A stretch of DNA of 64,000 nucleotides. Origin: Bacilli bacterium (lineage in GTDB: Bacteria > Bacillota_I > Bacilli_A > RFN20 > CAG-826). This document shows, piece by piece, positions 26,670-36,379 of the stretch. The notes under the pieces are model-generated. The model saw nothing but the letters and a program-made list of their open reading frames with translations. It was not told the origin of the DNA and made no database searches. The translations under genes and the position numbers were made by a program. Numbering within the stretch: the first letter of the stretch is position 1; each line of letters opens with the position of its first letter. The stretch lies in NCBI GenBank assembly GCA_022653695.1, contig JALCSW010000002.1, positions 214,605-278,604 on the forward strand, in the 5' to 3' direction.

Positions 26670-28088
26670 TTATTCGCTGCTGAGCCTCTTTTTCAGGTCG
26701 ATGAGGATTTGCTTGTTTCGCGGGCTCAGGGGTTCCAGCGTCTCGTCAAGCGAACGCCACGACAGACTTGCGACCTCTTGGCGCTCCGCGACGAGGGTCC
26801 CCTCGTAATCGTGGGTGTAGAAAACCGAGTCGACGCCCGAGATCTCGTCGCCGTTAGGATAACGGTGGTGCGTGAGGGCGCCCGAATAGGTTTTCAAAAA
26901 TATGAGATTCGTGGCGGTAAGGCCGGTTTCCTCGTGGAGTTCGCGCATGGCCGCCTCCTCGACGCTCTCGCCGAATTCCAAGGAACCGCCGGGGAAATCG
27001 AGGAACCCGTCATCGGCCCGGGTTTCCAAAAGGACCTCGTTCCTCTTATTGAGGACAAGAAGGACGGCGTTAGCGACGATCAGCGGCTTATTCCCCACAA
27101 GGGAGCGAAGGGTCCGCACGTATCCGCGGGCATCGGGGAAAGCCAAAGAAGCCGCGCCGATGAGCCCGGCGTCGTTCCCTAACCGCGAAAGCAGGATCCG
27201 CACCTTCGGGGCATGCTTGCCCCCGAACCCATAATCGTATTTCTCCAGGTACGCGATGAGGGGCGTCAGCAAAGCCTCCCCCGCCAAGGAAACCCCGCCC
27301 CCAAGGACGATCGCCTCGGGGCGGAAGACGCTGTCGATGTTGAGGATCCCCTCGCCGAGATAACGAACGTATTCGCCAAGAACCTTTTCCGCGTCTTCGT
27401 CGAAGTGCTCGACGAAACGGAAAAAAGAGGCGAGGTTGGGGTCCCCCTTCTTATCGAGCGTTTCGGCCAAAGACGAGGAAGGGGACCTCACAAGGAAATC
27501 GCCGATAAGGCGCTTGAGGCCGGTCGCCGAAGCGTAGCTTTCAAAGCATCCTAGGCGCCCGCACGTGCAGGGAGTCCCTCCCTCGTGGATCACCATATGC
27601 CCCAACTCCGCCCCCTTGCTTTCGGCGCCTTCGTAAAGGCGGCCATTGAGATAGAGGCCGCTGCCAACGCCGGTGCCAAGGGTCAGGAACACCACGTTTT
27701 CATAGTCGGAGGCGACGCCGTGGCGGACCTCTCCTAGAAGGGCCGCGTTCGCGTCGTTGAGCAAACGGACCCGCAAACCCGTTATCTTTTCCAGGATGGA
27801 GGCCAATGGGAGGTTTTCCCAGCGCAGGTTGTTGCTATAGTCGCAAATCCCGTTTTTCGAGTCGATCGAACCAGGGCAGCCGACCCCGATGCCGACGACG
27901 TCGAATCCGGGATGGGATTCGATCTCGGAAACGATCCTTTCCCCGAGCGCCTCGGCGCACCTCTCTTGGGGCGCCCCCTTAACGAACCTAACGGAAAAAC
28001 GGGATACGACCTCGCCCGAGGCGGAAACGAATCCGCATTTGGTGGACGTTCCGCCGATATCGATGCCGAGAGCGACTTCCATGCTCAC
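26670..28088 (-). CDS. ROK-family glucokinase fused to C-terminal NUDIX hydrolase
   Basis: N-terminus ALGIDIGGTSTKCGFV, CTCGRLGCFESYAS; C-terminus GGSLEFGESVEEAAMRELHEETGL (NUDIX box). Confidence 0.93.
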   Translation of the reverse strand: MSMEVALGIDIGGTSTKCGFVSASGEVVSRFSVRFVKGAPQERCAEALGERIVSEIESHPGFDVVGIGVGCPGSIDSKNGICDYSNNLRWENLPLASILEKITGLRVRLLNDANAALLGEVRHGVASDYENVVFLTLGTGVGSGLYLNGRLYEGAESKGAELGHMVIHEGGTPCTCGRLGCFESYASATGLKRLIGDFLVRSPSSSLAETLDKKGDPNLASFFRFVEHFDEDAEKVLGEYVRYLGEGILNIDSVFRPEAIVLGGGVSLAGEALLTPLIAYLEKYDYGFGGKHAPKVRILLSRLGNDAGLIGAASLAFPDARGYVRTLRSLVGNKPLIVANAVLLVLNKRNEVLLETRADDGFLDFPGGSLEFGESVEEAAMRELHEETGLTATNLIFLKTYSGALTHHRYPNGDEISGVDSVFYTHDYEGTLVAERQEVASLSWRSLDETLEPLSPRNKQILIDLKKRLSSE

Positions 28089-28112
28089 TGATTATACGAC
28101 GGACGGACGCTT

Positions 28113-29033
28113 TTACCTAGGCGCGGGGCCCGGAGTCTCCACTTCGAGGTAGGAGCCCTCGCCCTTAATGAGCCCACCCTTCCCCGCCGGGACGAAGAAA
28201 GTGTCGCCCCGATGGTAAGGCACACCCGCGAAACTCCCCTCTCCCGAGAGGAAGGTGACGCCCTTGAAGGAGGCGAGAGAGGCCATGACCTCGGAAGCGG
28301 GCCCGACATCAAGGAGGCGCGAGGCGAAATAGGGGCATTCCCCGATGAGGGGCGCCACGAACCTCGGGGCCTCGTAAGGCTCGTAACTCAGGACTCGAAG
28401 GGCCTTCTCGAGGTGAAGCTCGCGAGGCTTGCCATCCTTGCCGAGCCGCCCGTAATCGTAGAGGCGGTAGGTGAGGGTACTGTTCTGCTGAATCTCGATC
28501 AGGGTGACCCCGGCCCCGATCGCGTGCACGGTTCCGGACTCGATGAAAAAGTCGTCGCCCGGCTCCGTCTTTACGAAATCGAGAAGCCCCATGAGCGAGC
28601 CGTCCGCGGCGGCGCGCCTGATTTCGGAAGGATCCGTTTTCCGCCTCCACCCCACGTAGACGCCCGCCCCGGGCCGGCAAGAGATGATGTGCCACATCTC
28701 GGTTTTGCCATATTGGCCTTCGTTAGCCAGCGCGTAGGCGTCGCCAGGATGGACCTGAACGGAAAGGTCGCTTCCGCTGTCGATCAGCTTCACGAGGACG
28801 GGGAAGAACGGAAAAGAGGCCGCGACCGCGCCGATATCCTCTTTCGTGGCGACGTCCTTAAGCGGCTTCCCCGAGGCCGGCCCGCTCGCGATGAGCGAAG
28901 GCCCCTCGGGATTCAGCGAAAGCTCCCACGATTCGGCGATCGTCGGGCCGGCGGATCTCTTGCCCCACTTTTTGAGGGTGGTTCCGCCCCAGAGATAATC
29001 CTTGCAGAACCCCTCTAACTTGACGATATCCAT
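28113..29033 (-). CDS. manA: Mannose-6-phosphate isomerase, class I
   Basis: KDYLWGGTTLKKWGK, VQVHPGDAYA, KTEMWHII, ESGTVHAIGAGVTLIEIQQNSTLTYRLYDYGR. Confidence 0.95.
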   Translation of the reverse strand: MDIVKLEGFCKDYLWGGTTLKKWGKRSAGPTIAESWELSLNPEGPSLIASGPASGKPLKDVATKEDIGAVAASFPFFPVLVKLIDSGSDLSVQVHPGDAYALANEGQYGKTEMWHIISCRPGAGVYVGWRRKTDPSEIRRAAADGSLMGLLDFVKTEPGDDFFIESGTVHAIGAGVTLIEIQQNSTLTYRLYDYGRLGKDGKPRELHLEKALRVLSYEPYEAPRFVAPLIGECPYFASRLLDVGPASEVMASLASFKGVTFLSGEGSFAGVPYHRGDTFFVPAGKGGLIKGEGSYLEVETPGPAPR

Positions 29034-29034
29034 G

Positions 29035-30708
29035 TTAGCTGCCCATGAGGGCGGCGATGAAAGCCCGCTTCTCTTTCAGGGAGGCCTCGAGCCCTTCTTT
29101 CCGCGAGCCTCTGACCGAATAGTAGACCTTCAGTTTGGGTTCGGTCCCCGAAGGGCGGATCGTGACGCTCGCCCCGTCCTTGAAACCGAATTTCATGACA
29201 TCGCTCGAAGGAAGGGCGAGCTTCCCTTCCCCGTCGCTTCCCTTATGGGTCCCCGCAAGGTAATCGTCCACGAACGCGAAAGCGTCAAGATGGGCCTCAC
29301 CATAGGCGCGAAACGTATTCATCAGGCCCCTCATCTTTCCGAACCCCGCCTCGCCTTCGAATTCATAACTGTCGAGGGCGTTTTCGTAGTAACCGTATTT
29401 CCGATAGAGCTCATCGAGCCTCTCGAGCGGGCTCTTTCCTTCGTTCTTATAGCTTTGGAACATAAGGGCCACGTTAAGCGCGGCGTCCACCGCGTCTTTG
29501 TCGCGGACCTCGGTCCCGGTGAGATAGCCGTAGCTTTCCTCGAAACCCATGAAGAAGCGTTCCGGGTGCCCTTCCCTTTCGAGGCGGTTGATCTCTTCGC
29601 CGATGAATTTGAAGCCGGTGAGGGTCTCGACGACTTTCATGCCGTTATCCTCACCCATCGGGATGACCATGTCGGTCGTGACGATGGTCTTGACGAGGAC
29701 GGACTCGGCATCGTGCCTCTTGTGCCTCAAAAGGAAATCGCAGAGCAGGATCCCGATCTCGTTGCCGCTTAGCAAACAAGGCTCGCCCTTGACGGGGAAG
29801 GCGGTCCCGAGGCGGTCGCAATCGGGGTCGGTGACGAGAAGCAAATCCCCCTTCTTCTCGCGAAGGTCGCGGATCCCGAGAGCCAACGCCTCCCTAAGTT
29901 CGGGGTTGGGCTTCGGGCAGGTCGGGAAACCCCCGTCGGGGAGGGCCTGTTCCTTCACGGGGAAAACGTTCGCGAACCCCGCTTCGCGAAGCGCGTTGAG
30001 GACGGGGACGCGGCCCGTCCCGTTAAGAGGCGAGTAGACTATTCGCAGATCGCGCGGTTGGATCTCGGGGATATCCTTGCCCTTTATGTAACGCATGTAA
30101 GATTCGTAGCATTCCTGGGGGATATAGGCGATGAGGCCCTTCTCTAGGCCCTCCTGGAAAGGCAGGGAGCGGACGCCGTCGAAAACGTCGGTTTCCTCGA
30201 TGGCGCGCCCGATTTCCTTCGCCATCTCGAGAGTGATTTGGCAACCGCGGCCCTCATAGACCTTGTATCCGTTATATTCCTTGGGGTTATGGGAGGCCGT
30301 CACCATGACGCCCGCGGCGGCGTGAAGATAACGGACCGCGTAGGAAAGGCACGGGGTTGGCATCAGTTTGTCGAAAAGAAAGGCCTTAATGCCGTTGGCG
30401 GCGAATACGGACGCCGCCGTTTCCGCGAAAAGGCGGCTGTTGATCCGCGAATCGTAGGAAACGGCGATCGAGGGGTCCTTAAAATGGGCGTTCACGTAGG
30501 AGGCAAGGCCCTGGCTGATGCGCCCCACCGTATAGACGTTGAGGCGGTTGCTTCCGGCCCCCAAGAGGCCCCGGAGGCCCCCCGTCCCGAATTCGAGGTC
30601 TTTGTAGAAGGCGTCCTCCCTCTCCGCTTCGCCCATCGAAAGGAGCTCCTTATGGAGCGTCTCGTCCTTCACGCGCCTAAGCCAACGGGAATAGTCCTTC
30701 ATAGCCAC
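29035..30708 (-). CDS. Phosphoglucomutase/phosphomannomutase
   Basis: 557 aa; VMVTASHNPKEYNGYKVY, TDPDCDRLG, GFEESYGYLTG, RPSGTEPKLKVY. Confidence 0.95.
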   Translation of the reverse strand: MAMKDYSRWLRRVKDETLHKELLSMGEAEREDAFYKDLEFGTGGLRGLLGAGSNRLNVYTVGRISQGLASYVNAHFKDPSIAVSYDSRINSRLFAETAASVFAANGIKAFLFDKLMPTPCLSYAVRYLHAAAGVMVTASHNPKEYNGYKVYEGRGCQITLEMAKEIGRAIEETDVFDGVRSLPFQEGLEKGLIAYIPQECYESYMRYIKGKDIPEIQPRDLRIVYSPLNGTGRVPVLNALREAGFANVFPVKEQALPDGGFPTCPKPNPELREALALGIRDLREKKGDLLLVTDPDCDRLGTAFPVKGEPCLLSGNEIGILLCDFLLRHKRHDAESVLVKTIVTTDMVIPMGEDNGMKVVETLTGFKFIGEEINRLEREGHPERFFMGFEESYGYLTGTEVRDKDAVDAALNVALMFQSYKNEGKSPLERLDELYRKYGYYENALDSYEFEGEAGFGKMRGLMNTFRAYGEAHLDAFAFVDDYLAGTHKGSDGEGKLALPSSDVMKFGFKDGASVTIRPSGTEPKLKVYYSVRGSRKEGLEASLKEKRAFIAALMGS

Positions 30709-30763
30709 TTCTTATTATCCGCTTTTAGGATAGGCCCGAGTCCGCCGCTTATGTACCCTTGTT

Positions 30764-30779
30764 CAGTAAACAAACGGGG
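30764..30779. promoter_or_regulatory. Candidate LacI-type operator AGTAAACAAACGGGGG
   Basis: Shares GTAAACAAACGG with the site upstream of the LacI gene at about 49520. Confidence 0.45.
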
Positions 30780-30943
30780 GAGATTCGGAAACATCCGTGG
30801 TGACCTTTTCCAAAGGAAAAAAGCAAAGGAGAACAAAACTCGAGATGGAGCCTAACCTTTTTGGCGGCCTCGTTTCGAAGAGAGGCGTTCAAGGCCATGA
30901 AAATCGAGTTTCCTCAAAGGGAAGCCCGACGTATGATGAAGCC

Positions 30944-31840
30944 ATGAAAACGAAATTCCTTTTGCCGTTTCTCGCGCCCCTTTGCCTGTCCCTTTCCGGA
31001 TGCGGGGCCGCCAAGACCCCGGTCGACGTCATCATCATGGGCGGCCAATCGAACATGGTCGGCTGCTCCGTCTACTCCGGGCTCAAGGACGAGATCGGCT
31101 CCAGCCGTTACGAGGCCTTTGAGCGAGGCATGGACGGGGTCAAAACGAGCTATGACTGCTGGACGAAGGAGGGAGTCGGCGAATACAGAGAGCAGAACGG
31201 CTCGAAGGGCAAGTTCGTGAACGTCTTCCTGGGCCAAGGCAACAGCGACCTGACCTTCGGGCCCGAAATCGGGATGGCCGAAGCCTGGAACGAAAGCCGG
31301 GCCGGCAAGCTTTTCCTTATCAAATACGCCTGCGGAGCCTCGAATCTCCTTGACGATTGGGCGGCGCCCTCAAGCGGGAAAAAGACGACGATGTACGATA
31401 ATTTCGTCGCTTACGTCAGCGCCCAGCTCCAAGTCCTCGAGGATAGCGGCTACGCCCCCACCGTGCGCCTCATGTGCTGGATGCAAGGCGAGGGCGATTC
31501 CTATCCGGGGTATTACTCCGAGTATTATGAGCAACTGACCTATTTGGTCAAGGACCTGCGCAAGGAATTCGCCGACCATGAGCCCGAGGAAGGCTTCGCT
31601 TTCGTCGACGGCGGCATCAGCGACAGCCCCGCCTGGGCCTATTACAAAGAGGTCAACGAAGCCAAAGCCCAATACGCCGCGATGAGCGAGCGGAACGTCT
31701 ATATCGACACCATCGCCGCCGGCCTCACGAAAGACACGCTTCAAGACGATAACGCCCACTACCGGGGGCGGTACATGGTGCGGCTCGGAGGCCTTTTCGC
31801 GGACGCTTGCGAACCGTTTTTAAGCGATGTCAGCCAGTGA
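30944..31840 (+). CDS. SASA-type (sialate O-acetylesterase-like) esterase lipoprotein
   Basis: MKTKFLLPFLAPLCLSLSGCGAAKTPVDVIIMGGQSNMVGCSV...DNAHYRGRYMVRLGGLFAD. Confidence 0.8.
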   Translation: MKTKFLLPFLAPLCLSLSGCGAAKTPVDVIIMGGQSNMVGCSVYSGLKDEIGSSRYEAFERGMDGVKTSYDCWTKEGVGEYREQNGSKGKFVNVFLGQGNSDLTFGPEIGMAEAWNESRAGKLFLIKYACGASNLLDDWAAPSSGKKTTMYDNFVAYVSAQLQVLEDSGYAPTVRLMCWMQGEGDSYPGYYSEYYEQLTYLVKDLRKEFADHEPEEGFAFVDGGISDSPAWAYYKEVNEAKAQYAAMSERNVYIDTIAAGLTKDTLQDDNAHYRGRYMVRLGGLFADACEPFLSDVSQ

Positions 31841-32609
31841 CGGTTTCTCCCTGAACGCCCGCGATTTCTTCGTCGGCGGCCTTGGCTACGCGAAGCGGGT
31901 CAAAGTGTCGCTTCCCGAGGGGCCGGGCCCTTTTCCGCTCCTTATCGTCCACGATGGGAGGTGCGCTTTCAGGAAAGGGGCGCCCGAAGGATGCGAATGC
32001 CTCGCCATCGACGAGGCCCTCGCGGGACGGGGGCGAAGAATGGCCGTCGCGGCGATCGAAGAGGAACCGTGGCAAACGCGAACCAAAGAGTATTCGCCCT
32101 TTCCGTGGGTCGATGAGGCCTCGGTTTATCTGCCCGCGGGCGAGGAAAAGGGGAAAGCCTACGCCGAATGGGTAATGAAGGGGTTGCTTCCCGCCCTAGA
32201 AAGCGACCTCCCGATCGAACGGAACGGGAAGGGCCGCTATATGCTCGGATGCTCGCTCGGGGCCCTCATGAGCGCCTATATGTCTTTCGCCTATCCCGGA
32301 GCCTTCGGGAAAATCGGCTGCATGTCCCTCGCCAGTTGGGGCAACGAGCCCGCCTTCCTCTCTTTTTGCGAAAGCCGGGAGAGCCGTTCCGCGTATTTCC
32401 TTCGGGTCGGAACGGACGAGGGGACGCCGCGGGGCATCGCTTCGCTCGCGGGGGTTTATCCGCGGCTCGCCGAGGACTTCAGAGGGATCCTGATCGAAAA
32501 AGGCCGGCCCGTGGATTTCGCGATCAACGACGGACGGGCCCACAAAACGGCTGAGTGGAGCAAGGACATGCCGGCTTTCGTCGATTTTTTGTCGCCAAGA
32601 GCGATTTGA
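31827..32609 (+). CDS. Alpha/beta-hydrolase, esterase D/enterochelin-esterase-like
   Basis: PFPLLIVHDG, YMLGCSLGALMSAYMSFAYPGAFGKIGCMSLA (GCSLG nucleophile elbow). Confidence 0.8.
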   Translation: MSASDGFSLNARDFFVGGLGYAKRVKVSLPEGPGPFPLLIVHDGRCAFRKGAPEGCECLAIDEALAGRGRRMAVAAIEEEPWQTRTKEYSPFPWVDEASVYLPAGEEKGKAYAEWVMKGLLPALESDLPIERNGKGRYMLGCSLGALMSAYMSFAYPGAFGKIGCMSLASWGNEPAFLSFCESRESRSAYFLRVGTDEGTPRGIASLAGVYPRLAEDFRGILIEKGRPVDFAINDGRAHKTAEWSKDMPAFVDFLSPRAI

Positions 32610-33648
32610 TGAGGGCGAGCAGTTCGCGCGCGGCCTCCTCGTGCATCTTCGCGTTGGGATGGCCGCCGTTAGCCATATAGCCGCCGACTTTGAGGGAATC
32701 GAAACGGATGAAGCTCACCGGCTTAGGATAGGATAGGCACGCCTTTTCGATGAGCGGATCCACCACCTCGTTGGCGATCATGCCGGTCCCCGCGATGACG
32801 AGCGGGTCGCCGTAGGCGGCGAAGACGCGGTCGAGGAATTTCCTAAAAGCGGCTTGGAATCCTTTTTTTAAAGACTCCCGTTTCGACGGGTCGCTTTCGG
32901 AGCGGATGAGTTGATCGTCGTTGGTCCCCAAGTTGATGACCACGATGTCGGGGACGAAGGACGAATTGTCCCATCCGACCTTCTCGAGCGGGCCCATGCC
33001 CCACCGGAAATCCGCCATGTCGAACATCGTCGGGATGTCTTTGATTCTCTCTTGGGAGTTCCACGGGGATCGGTAGAGGGCGAAGCCCCCGATCGCGACG
33101 ATCGAGAAATCCGCGTCCAAGGCCTCCGAAACGAGACCCGCATAGCCGATGAGGGGGTTTTCGGTCCGCGTCTCGTAGGTATCGTCCCCGGGCAGGCCCT
33201 CGCTGCCGTTGCCGGCGGTGATCGAATCGCCGTAGAACTCGATTTTAAGGCGCTTTTGCGGCGATATCGGCCAAAAAGAGCCGTCGGTCGTCAGGCTTTG
33301 GAGACCCGTGAAGGAGCACGAGGCCTCGGTCCGCTTGTAGACGCGGACGCGATGGACGCCGTAAGGAAGGCCTTCGCAGATGGCGTATGAGGCCTTTTCC
33401 TTGTCGAGCCCGATGGTTTTGGCGCTGGCGAAGGATCCCCCGTCGACGAGGACGGCAAGGTAGGCCCGCCCGTCCTTTTGCCCGCAGCAATCGGCCACGA
33501 AATCGGCGGACAGCCGGCTTCCGAGGAAACGAACCTCGAAACCGGAGGCCGAGAAAGTGAACATATAGGCTTTCTTCCCACCGTTGTCAAAACCCCGGCC
33601 CAAAGGCCGAAGATACGTTTCGCCGAACGGGAAGGAGAGGGTTTTCAT
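32524..33648 (-). CDS. SGNH/GDSL esterase, CE2-like
   Basis: KIEFYGDSITAGNGSEG, INLGTNDDQL, GGHPNAKMHEEAARELL. Confidence 0.87.
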   Translation of the reverse strand: MKTLSFPFGETYLRPLGRGFDNGGKKAYMFTFSASGFEVRFLGSRLSADFVADCCGQKDGRAYLAVLVDGGSFASAKTIGLDKEKASYAICEGLPYGVHRVRVYKRTEASCSFTGLQSLTTDGSFWPISPQKRLKIEFYGDSITAGNGSEGLPGDDTYETRTENPLIGYAGLVSEALDADFSIVAIGGFALYRSPWNSQERIKDIPTMFDMADFRWGMGPLEKVGWDNSSFVPDIVVINLGTNDDQLIRSESDPSKRESLKKGFQAAFRKFLDRVFAAYGDPLVIAGTGMIANEVVDPLIEKACLSYPKPVSFIRFDSLKVGGYMANGGHPNAKMHEEAARELLALIKSLLATKNRRKPACPCSTQPFCGPVRR

Positions 33649-35522
33649 TTTTCGACCTTGATCGAGTCCTCGCCCAGCGCGAGCGTGAACGAGGGGGCCT
33701 TATAAACGCTGAAGTCGGCCGGAAGGAGGAAGGTGGCGTAATCCTCAAGCCCGCTCACCTGGACGAACGCGGCGTTATAAGAGCCCAGAAGATCCTCGTC
33801 GTAGGCCGAAACCTTGATGGCCCGGCTTTTATCGTAGGCGGGGTTTTTGCGGCCGATCTTTTTGGCGTCTTTTTTGCCAAGGATGGCCTCGCATCCGGTC
33901 TCCTTGAGGCGAATCGTGTGTTCCCCGTCGGGCACCCCTAAATCGGGAACCGCCACTTTGTTGCCGCCGAAGGAGACGACGCTTTTGCCGTTCCGAGTGA
34001 CGATGCTGGCCTTTGCGAGGTTCGGAAGGATCCTCTCCTTGCTGATCAGGCGGTTCCCCTCCTCGTCCTCGAAATAGATGTCCTTCGGCGCGACGTACAG
34101 CGAGACGGCGTCGCCCTTCTTGAGTCCGCTATCGAGGCCAGCGCTGGTGACGATGTATTTACCGATTCCCTCAGACGTCAGGAAAACGGTGAGGCAGTCG
34201 GTCTTTTTGACGACGAAACCCACTTTGCAGGCGATTCGGAAGGCGCCGGCTTTCTTTGCCAAGCCAACGTCTTTCGGCGCGAAGCACAGATACGTTTTCT
34301 TGGATTCGAAAGCCGTTTCGAGAAGCCGCTCCTTGTAATCCGAAGGATAGACGAACACGTTCTTGCCTACTGAGGCCGCGTCTTTGCCAATATGGCAGAA
34401 AAGGCGGTTCACCCTCGGCACGTCCATGACCGAATTGCCGCTCCTCTTGTCGAAAAGATGGGCTTCCCCCATCTCGAAGGAAAGAAAGATTTTGTCTTTG
34501 GGGTTGTATTGCCCCGTCGCGGCCCCTTTGACGAGGACGTTGTCGTCGCCGCCCTCGATTTTGGCGTAGACGATGGTCTCGTCGCCGAGTTGCTCGATGA
34601 CGTCGATTTCGGCCGGTATGCCGGCTTCGGCGATTCGGATGTGCTCGGGCCTGAGGCCAAGGAGCATTTCCTGGCCGATATAGCTTTCCTCGGACAGTTC
34701 CTTGGCTTTCAGCTCCGGGAAATCCACTTCGAGTTTCTCGAGGCCGTGGAGATAAGCGACCAACCGATCGCCTTTTTCCGCGAGTTTGCAGTCGATGATG
34801 TTCATCTGGGGGGAGCCAAGGAAAGTGGCGACGAAAAGGTTGGTTGGGTTCTCGTAGAGGTTGACGGGGGTGTCGACTTGCTGGATGAAGCCCTTGTTCA
34901 TGACGACGATGCGGTCGCCCATGGTCATGGCCTCGGTTTGGTCGTGGGTGACGTAAATGAAAGTCGTGGCCAGCCGCTTATGGAGTTTCGTGATCTCGGT
35001 GCGCATCTGGACGCGGAGCTTGGCGTCGAGGTTGCTTAAAGGCTCGTCGAGCAGAAAGACCTTCGGCTCGCGGACGATGGCGCGCCCGAGGGCCACGCGC
35101 TGGCACTGGCCACCGGAGAGGGCCTTCGGCTTTCGGGTGAGCAAATCGGTGATCTCGAGGATCTCGGCCGCCCGGTTGACGCGCTCCTCGATCTCTTTGG
35201 GCGGCAAGTGGCGGAGCCTCAGCCCGAACGCCATGTTCTGAAAGACGGTCATATGGGGGTAAAGGGCGTAGTTCTGGAAAACCATCGCGATGTCGCGGTC
35301 CTTCGAATCGACGTCGTTGACGAGGACATCGTCGATGTAAAGGCCGCCCGAGGTGATGTTCTCAAGCCCCGCGATCATGCGGAGGGTCGTCGATTTGCCG
35401 CATCCGGAAGGCCCGACGAAGACGACGAATTCGTCGTTTTTGACGTCGAGGGTGAAATCGTTGACGGCCCTCACGCCCCCGTCGTAGACCTTGTAAATGT
35501 GATTCAAGCGCACTTCGGACAT
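33645..35522 (-). CDS. MsmX/UgpC-type carbohydrate ABC ATPase with long C-terminal extension
   Basis: VFVGPSGCGKSTTLRMIAGLE, LSGGQCQRVALGRAIVREPKVFLLDEPLSNLDAKLR; 625 aa, versus about 370 typical. Confidence 0.93.
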   Translation of the reverse strand: MSEVRLNHIYKVYDGGVRAVNDFTLDVKNDEFVVFVGPSGCGKSTTLRMIAGLENITSGGLYIDDVLVNDVDSKDRDIAMVFQNYALYPHMTVFQNMAFGLRLRHLPPKEIEERVNRAAEILEITDLLTRKPKALSGGQCQRVALGRAIVREPKVFLLDEPLSNLDAKLRVQMRTEITKLHKRLATTFIYVTHDQTEAMTMGDRIVVMNKGFIQQVDTPVNLYENPTNLFVATFLGSPQMNIIDCKLAEKGDRLVAYLHGLEKLEVDFPELKAKELSEESYIGQEMLLGLRPEHIRIAEAGIPAEIDVIEQLGDETIVYAKIEGGDDNVLVKGAATGQYNPKDKIFLSFEMGEAHLFDKRSGNSVMDVPRVNRLFCHIGKDAASVGKNVFVYPSDYKERLLETAFESKKTYLCFAPKDVGLAKKAGAFRIACKVGFVVKKTDCLTVFLTSEGIGKYIVTSAGLDSGLKKGDAVSLYVAPKDIYFEDEEGNRLISKERILPNLAKASIVTRNGKSVVSFGGNKVAVPDLGVPDGEHTIRLKETGCEAILGKKDAKKIGRKNPAYDKSRAIKVSAYDEDLLGSYNAAFVQVSGLEDYATFLLPADFSVYKAPSFTLALGEDSIKVEK

Positions 35523-35524
35523 AA

Positions 35525-36379
35525 CTAGTCCTCCTTTTTATGCAAGCCTTTGCCCACGAGTTCGGGGTAATAGGTCTCGTTGATCGTCTGGTCGTAGACG
35601 CCGTTGGCGTATATCTGGAAGGCCACCGCCGCGTCCATCGCGAAAAAAAGAATCAGGGCGATGGCCACGTAAGCCGTCGTTTGGCTGATGAGGAACAGGG
35701 CGATGGCGATCCCCGGGCTCATGATGACGAAAAGGACGTTGACCGGCATTTTCATGAGAGCGAAAAGGAATGAATTCTTGAGAGTGGGGAAAAAGCCGTT
35801 ATCGTAGATGGCCTCCTGGCTCAAAAAGTAATAGCTGGTTGCGGTGACGAGGACGAAGACGAAGATGAGCAACCCCATCCCGATGCCCGTCGCGATCGGG
35901 GCGGAGGCGTAGAAAAGAAGGAGATAGAAGGACCCCATGAACGCGGCGGCCCCCGCGGTCCCTTCGATCGCCCCGACGGCGAGGGCCCGTTTCCAGCCGT
36001 CCCTAAGCCCGCGGAAGAAATCCGAGGTCGCCAAAGTCCCTTCGAGATACGCCAGGCGCTTGGCGAGGCAAAAAGCCCCCGAAAGGCCGACGTAAAGGGC
36101 CATGACGCAGGGGATCGCGAGAAGCGAGGCGTAGAAAAGGAGGGAGAAAACGGACGAGGAATAGCTCGAGGAGGAGGCGTCGAGGCCCCCGATGAGGGCG
36201 CTGAAGACGAAATAGTCGGCGAGCAAAGGCAAAACGAAAAGGGCGAGGAGCCAGGACGAGGCCATGAGGATCCGCCACTGCCCGCTCCAGCAATCCCACA
36301 GAAGGGCCCACCTCGTCGCCGGGAGCTCCCGGTTCGAGAAGTCGGTCTCGCGCGGGGCCTTCTTTTTAAATAGCCTCAT
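35525..36379 (-). CDS. YesL-like (DUF624) membrane protein
   Basis: MRLFKKKAPRETDFSNRELPATRWALLWDCWSGQW..., multiple TM segments within an ABC/GH operon. Confidence 0.6.
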   Translation of the reverse strand: MRLFKKKAPRETDFSNRELPATRWALLWDCWSGQWRILMASSWLLALFVLPLLADYFVFSALIGGLDASSSSYSSSVFSLLFYASLLAIPCVMALYVGLSGAFCLAKRLAYLEGTLATSDFFRGLRDGWKRALAVGAIEGTAGAAAFMGSFYLLLFYASAPIATGIGMGLLIFVFVLVTATSYYFLSQEAIYDNGFFPTLKNSFLFALMKMPVNVLFVIMSPGIAIALFLISQTTAYVAIALILFFAMDAAVAFQIYANGVYDQTINETYYPELVGKGLHKKED

